Shown: positions 51,601 through 54,600 of the stretch, one piece after another
Layout of the letters: each line of letters opens with the position of its first letter
Position numbering within the stretch: the first letter of the stretch is position 1
Assembly (NCBI GenBank): GCA_009760855.2
Contig: WPIO01000067.1
Span: forward strand, 1,798,501 to 1,862,500
DNA length: 64,000 nucleotides
Direction of reading: 5' to 3'
Source of the DNA: Cristatella mucedo
Taxonomy: Eukaryota > Bryozoa > Phylactolaemata > Cristatellidae
The notes under the pieces: model-generated
What the model was told of the DNA's origin: nothing
Database searches by the model: none
Seen by the model: the letters and a program-made list of their open reading frames with translations, nothing else
Made by a program: the position numbers and the translations under genes

Positions 51601-54600
51601 GAGATGAGAGGCGCTCTAGAAGAACTTTGTGATCGATGGTATCAAAAGCTGCCGAAAGATCGAGCAAAACAAGCAGAGACACTCTACCCATGTCTGCATT
51701 CCTAATTAGGTCGTTGTATACCCAAAGCAATGCTGACTCTGTGGAGTGATCAGCTCTTAAGCCAGACTGAAAGTTACTAGCAAGGTGTAATGTTTCGATA
51801 TATGAGTTGTTAATCACATTCTTAAGTTCTAAATCACACATATCTTAATCACATTTGGTTTGCTCATAACCAGAATTTAAGAAAGCTGTTTCCTTCCATC
51901 CACGTGCAGATATCATCAATACATTCAGCGAGGGAGTTAAGACATTTTGACGTGCTTGAAGGCTAGGAAGTATCAAAACGAACGTACAATTAAGTGTCAT
52001 ATGTACAATTAAAGCCTTGATAGTGCCTGGCAATCACATCGGCAAGAGGGAGAGTATTAACTACAAAAAGCAAATCAACCACAGAGCTCTTAGTTATCCT
52101 AGACTTCAGTGGTTCCCCGGATGATCTCTTCCCATTCACACCAATACTACGGAGTCTCCCACTGAGATGGGACCTGAACTAATGCAGTGCAGTGCCAGTG
52201 ACACCCAGGCAAGATGAGAGGCATTCGAGAGGGTGTTGGTGATTGATGCTATCAAAAGCTGCCGAAAGATCGAGCAAAACAAGCAGAGATACTCTACCTA
52301 AACTTGCATTCCATAAGTAGGACGTTATACATCTGAAGCAATGCTGACTCGGTGGAGTTCCTAGCTCCAAAACTAGACAGGAACTTACTAGCGAGGTTTG
52401 ACGTTCCAATATAGGAGTTCAGCTGGTCAGCCACCACTTATTCCAGTTTCTTTGACAGCAACAGTAGGCGTGAGAGTGGGCGGAAGTTGCCCAAGTTCTC
52501 TTCGTCAAGTGTTGCTTTCTTGAGTATTGGCTTTACTACAATCTTTTCGGAAGGTGACATAACCTTATGGGAATTAAACGTGACCTGAGGCTAATGACAT
52601 ATTTAAAATTTGCAGCTATGCATAACCAAAATCATAAATATGTCACTAGCCTCAGGTCACGTTTCATTCCCATCAGGTTATGTCACCTTTCAAAAAGATT
52701 GTAGTCAAGCCACTACTCAAGAAAGCAACACTTGACAAAGAGAACTAAAGCATGAAATTGAGGTACGGGATGGCAGAGGCGATTCTGGCACCCTATGGAT
52801 GGACTCCAGGATCTTTTCTATCTCGTTGACAAAAAAGCTAGAGACGCGATCAGCTAGATCAACGCAGTGATCACTAGGTAAGGAGCTAACCTGGGAGTGA
52901 TTAAGAAGATGGTTGAAGGTAGACATTAGCATTTTTGGATTGCATGCATTTTGCGATACTACAAAGTTTTTAAGAAGCTAGACTTAGCCTTACATATGTA
53001 ACGGGCTGAAGTCCAACACTGCTGTAGTAGTCTATTTAAGAATTAGTCCAGTAATCTCTCCATACACTTAGATGGCTAAAATACCATAAGCTCAATGACC
53101 AACGATTATCTCCGGATGCATTACATCAAGAGGTTTCACTATGCGTTTACCTGATCCACATCAACTGTAAAATTCCAATACATGAAGCTGACAAAATTGG
53201 ATACGTTAAGGGTTATCCGGTAAGTGCCGTACGTCGTATAGTTGAATGTATCGACATCGTCCCATTGTTCAGAAACGTTTACTGGTTGCATTAACATTTG
53301 CAGGCAGCTCAAAATTCTAAAAGAGCAATGAAAACTGAGTAAAATGACAAAACAAAAAACTGAGCAAGCAAGCAAACAAAAACCCAGTTGGAAGCCGGTA
53401 GCATACACAATCTTTATTTTTAAACGGACCTCATTTCACTCGTTGTAGCGCCACTGCCAGCTACCGTCGTCGTTGCGTAGGCAGTAGTAGCTATTTTCGT
53501 AGCCGCAGACGTTTTGGGGGGCATCAGTGTTGTAGGTTTTGCTGCAGTTGTGGGCTTGGCAGTGCTAGCTTTTGATGTCGTTGCTTTCGAGGTAGTTCTA
53601 GCGGTGGTAGCTGCTGCGGTGGATGGGATCTAAGAGTGGATCGATAAGAAGCAGTACAGTGCATAAAAGCGATGCAAGAAATGCAATAATTGGGTCTCAT
53701 TGCTTCACATTTGTGACACTGCGGTACATGAGAGGATTCCAATTTATATGCAACTATTACTTGCTCGCGGGTTAGTTAGCATTTGCCAGAGCACCATGTC
53801 CTCGCAAGTAAGATGAAAATTGTCTGAACACTTCCGGTTTTGGTTGGACCCTCTTAGGGCAGGATCTGAGAATCGGTAAGTTTCCTCATAGTTGTTAATT
53901 GATCCGTGAAAAATCTTGGAACTAACACAACGCGAACTAGGTAAAAATGTAACTTACCGTGACCGGCATTGTGACATTTCGCATTTACCTTCAGCCACCT
54001 TAAGCTCATATCCTCTGCCATTACGCAAATTAGACTCTTTATTCAGCCTACGTTTATGCTTTACGAAGACCCTCTGCTTCACTGTGAATTCCACTGTTCC
54101 CATGAGTATCTTCAGAAAGTTCTAGCTTATAGTTGGGGCAAACGCAAATATCCTTGCTGTGAGAAAATTTTTTGCTCTGCTAATCCCAAAGTGGAAAATT
54201 TCCGTTTACAGAAATTGCATACGAAGACTAAATAGGCTACACTAGATCACCGCTTCTTGTTCCACAACATTTACCTTGTTGATGAGTTAGGGTTGCGTCT
54301 CTCGTGTTTTGGAACTGACACTCGTAAGATTTTTCACAGGATTTTCATCAATGTGGGATGTAATAAACACAATATCTATGACTATTGTGGATCTGCTGAA
54401 AAGTTAAAGCAGCTGGGGCAGGGTTATCTTAATTTACAATTAAATTACAACGAGATGATCAGAAAACCTAAATATTTACCGTTTTGCATGTAATTTTCGG
54501 GTCACCTTGACTAGTACTACTCCTTTGTAATTTAACATTATTTATTATTTGACTATTAAATAAATTATTGGTTTTACACGTTCCATTTTAGGAAGTTTTT

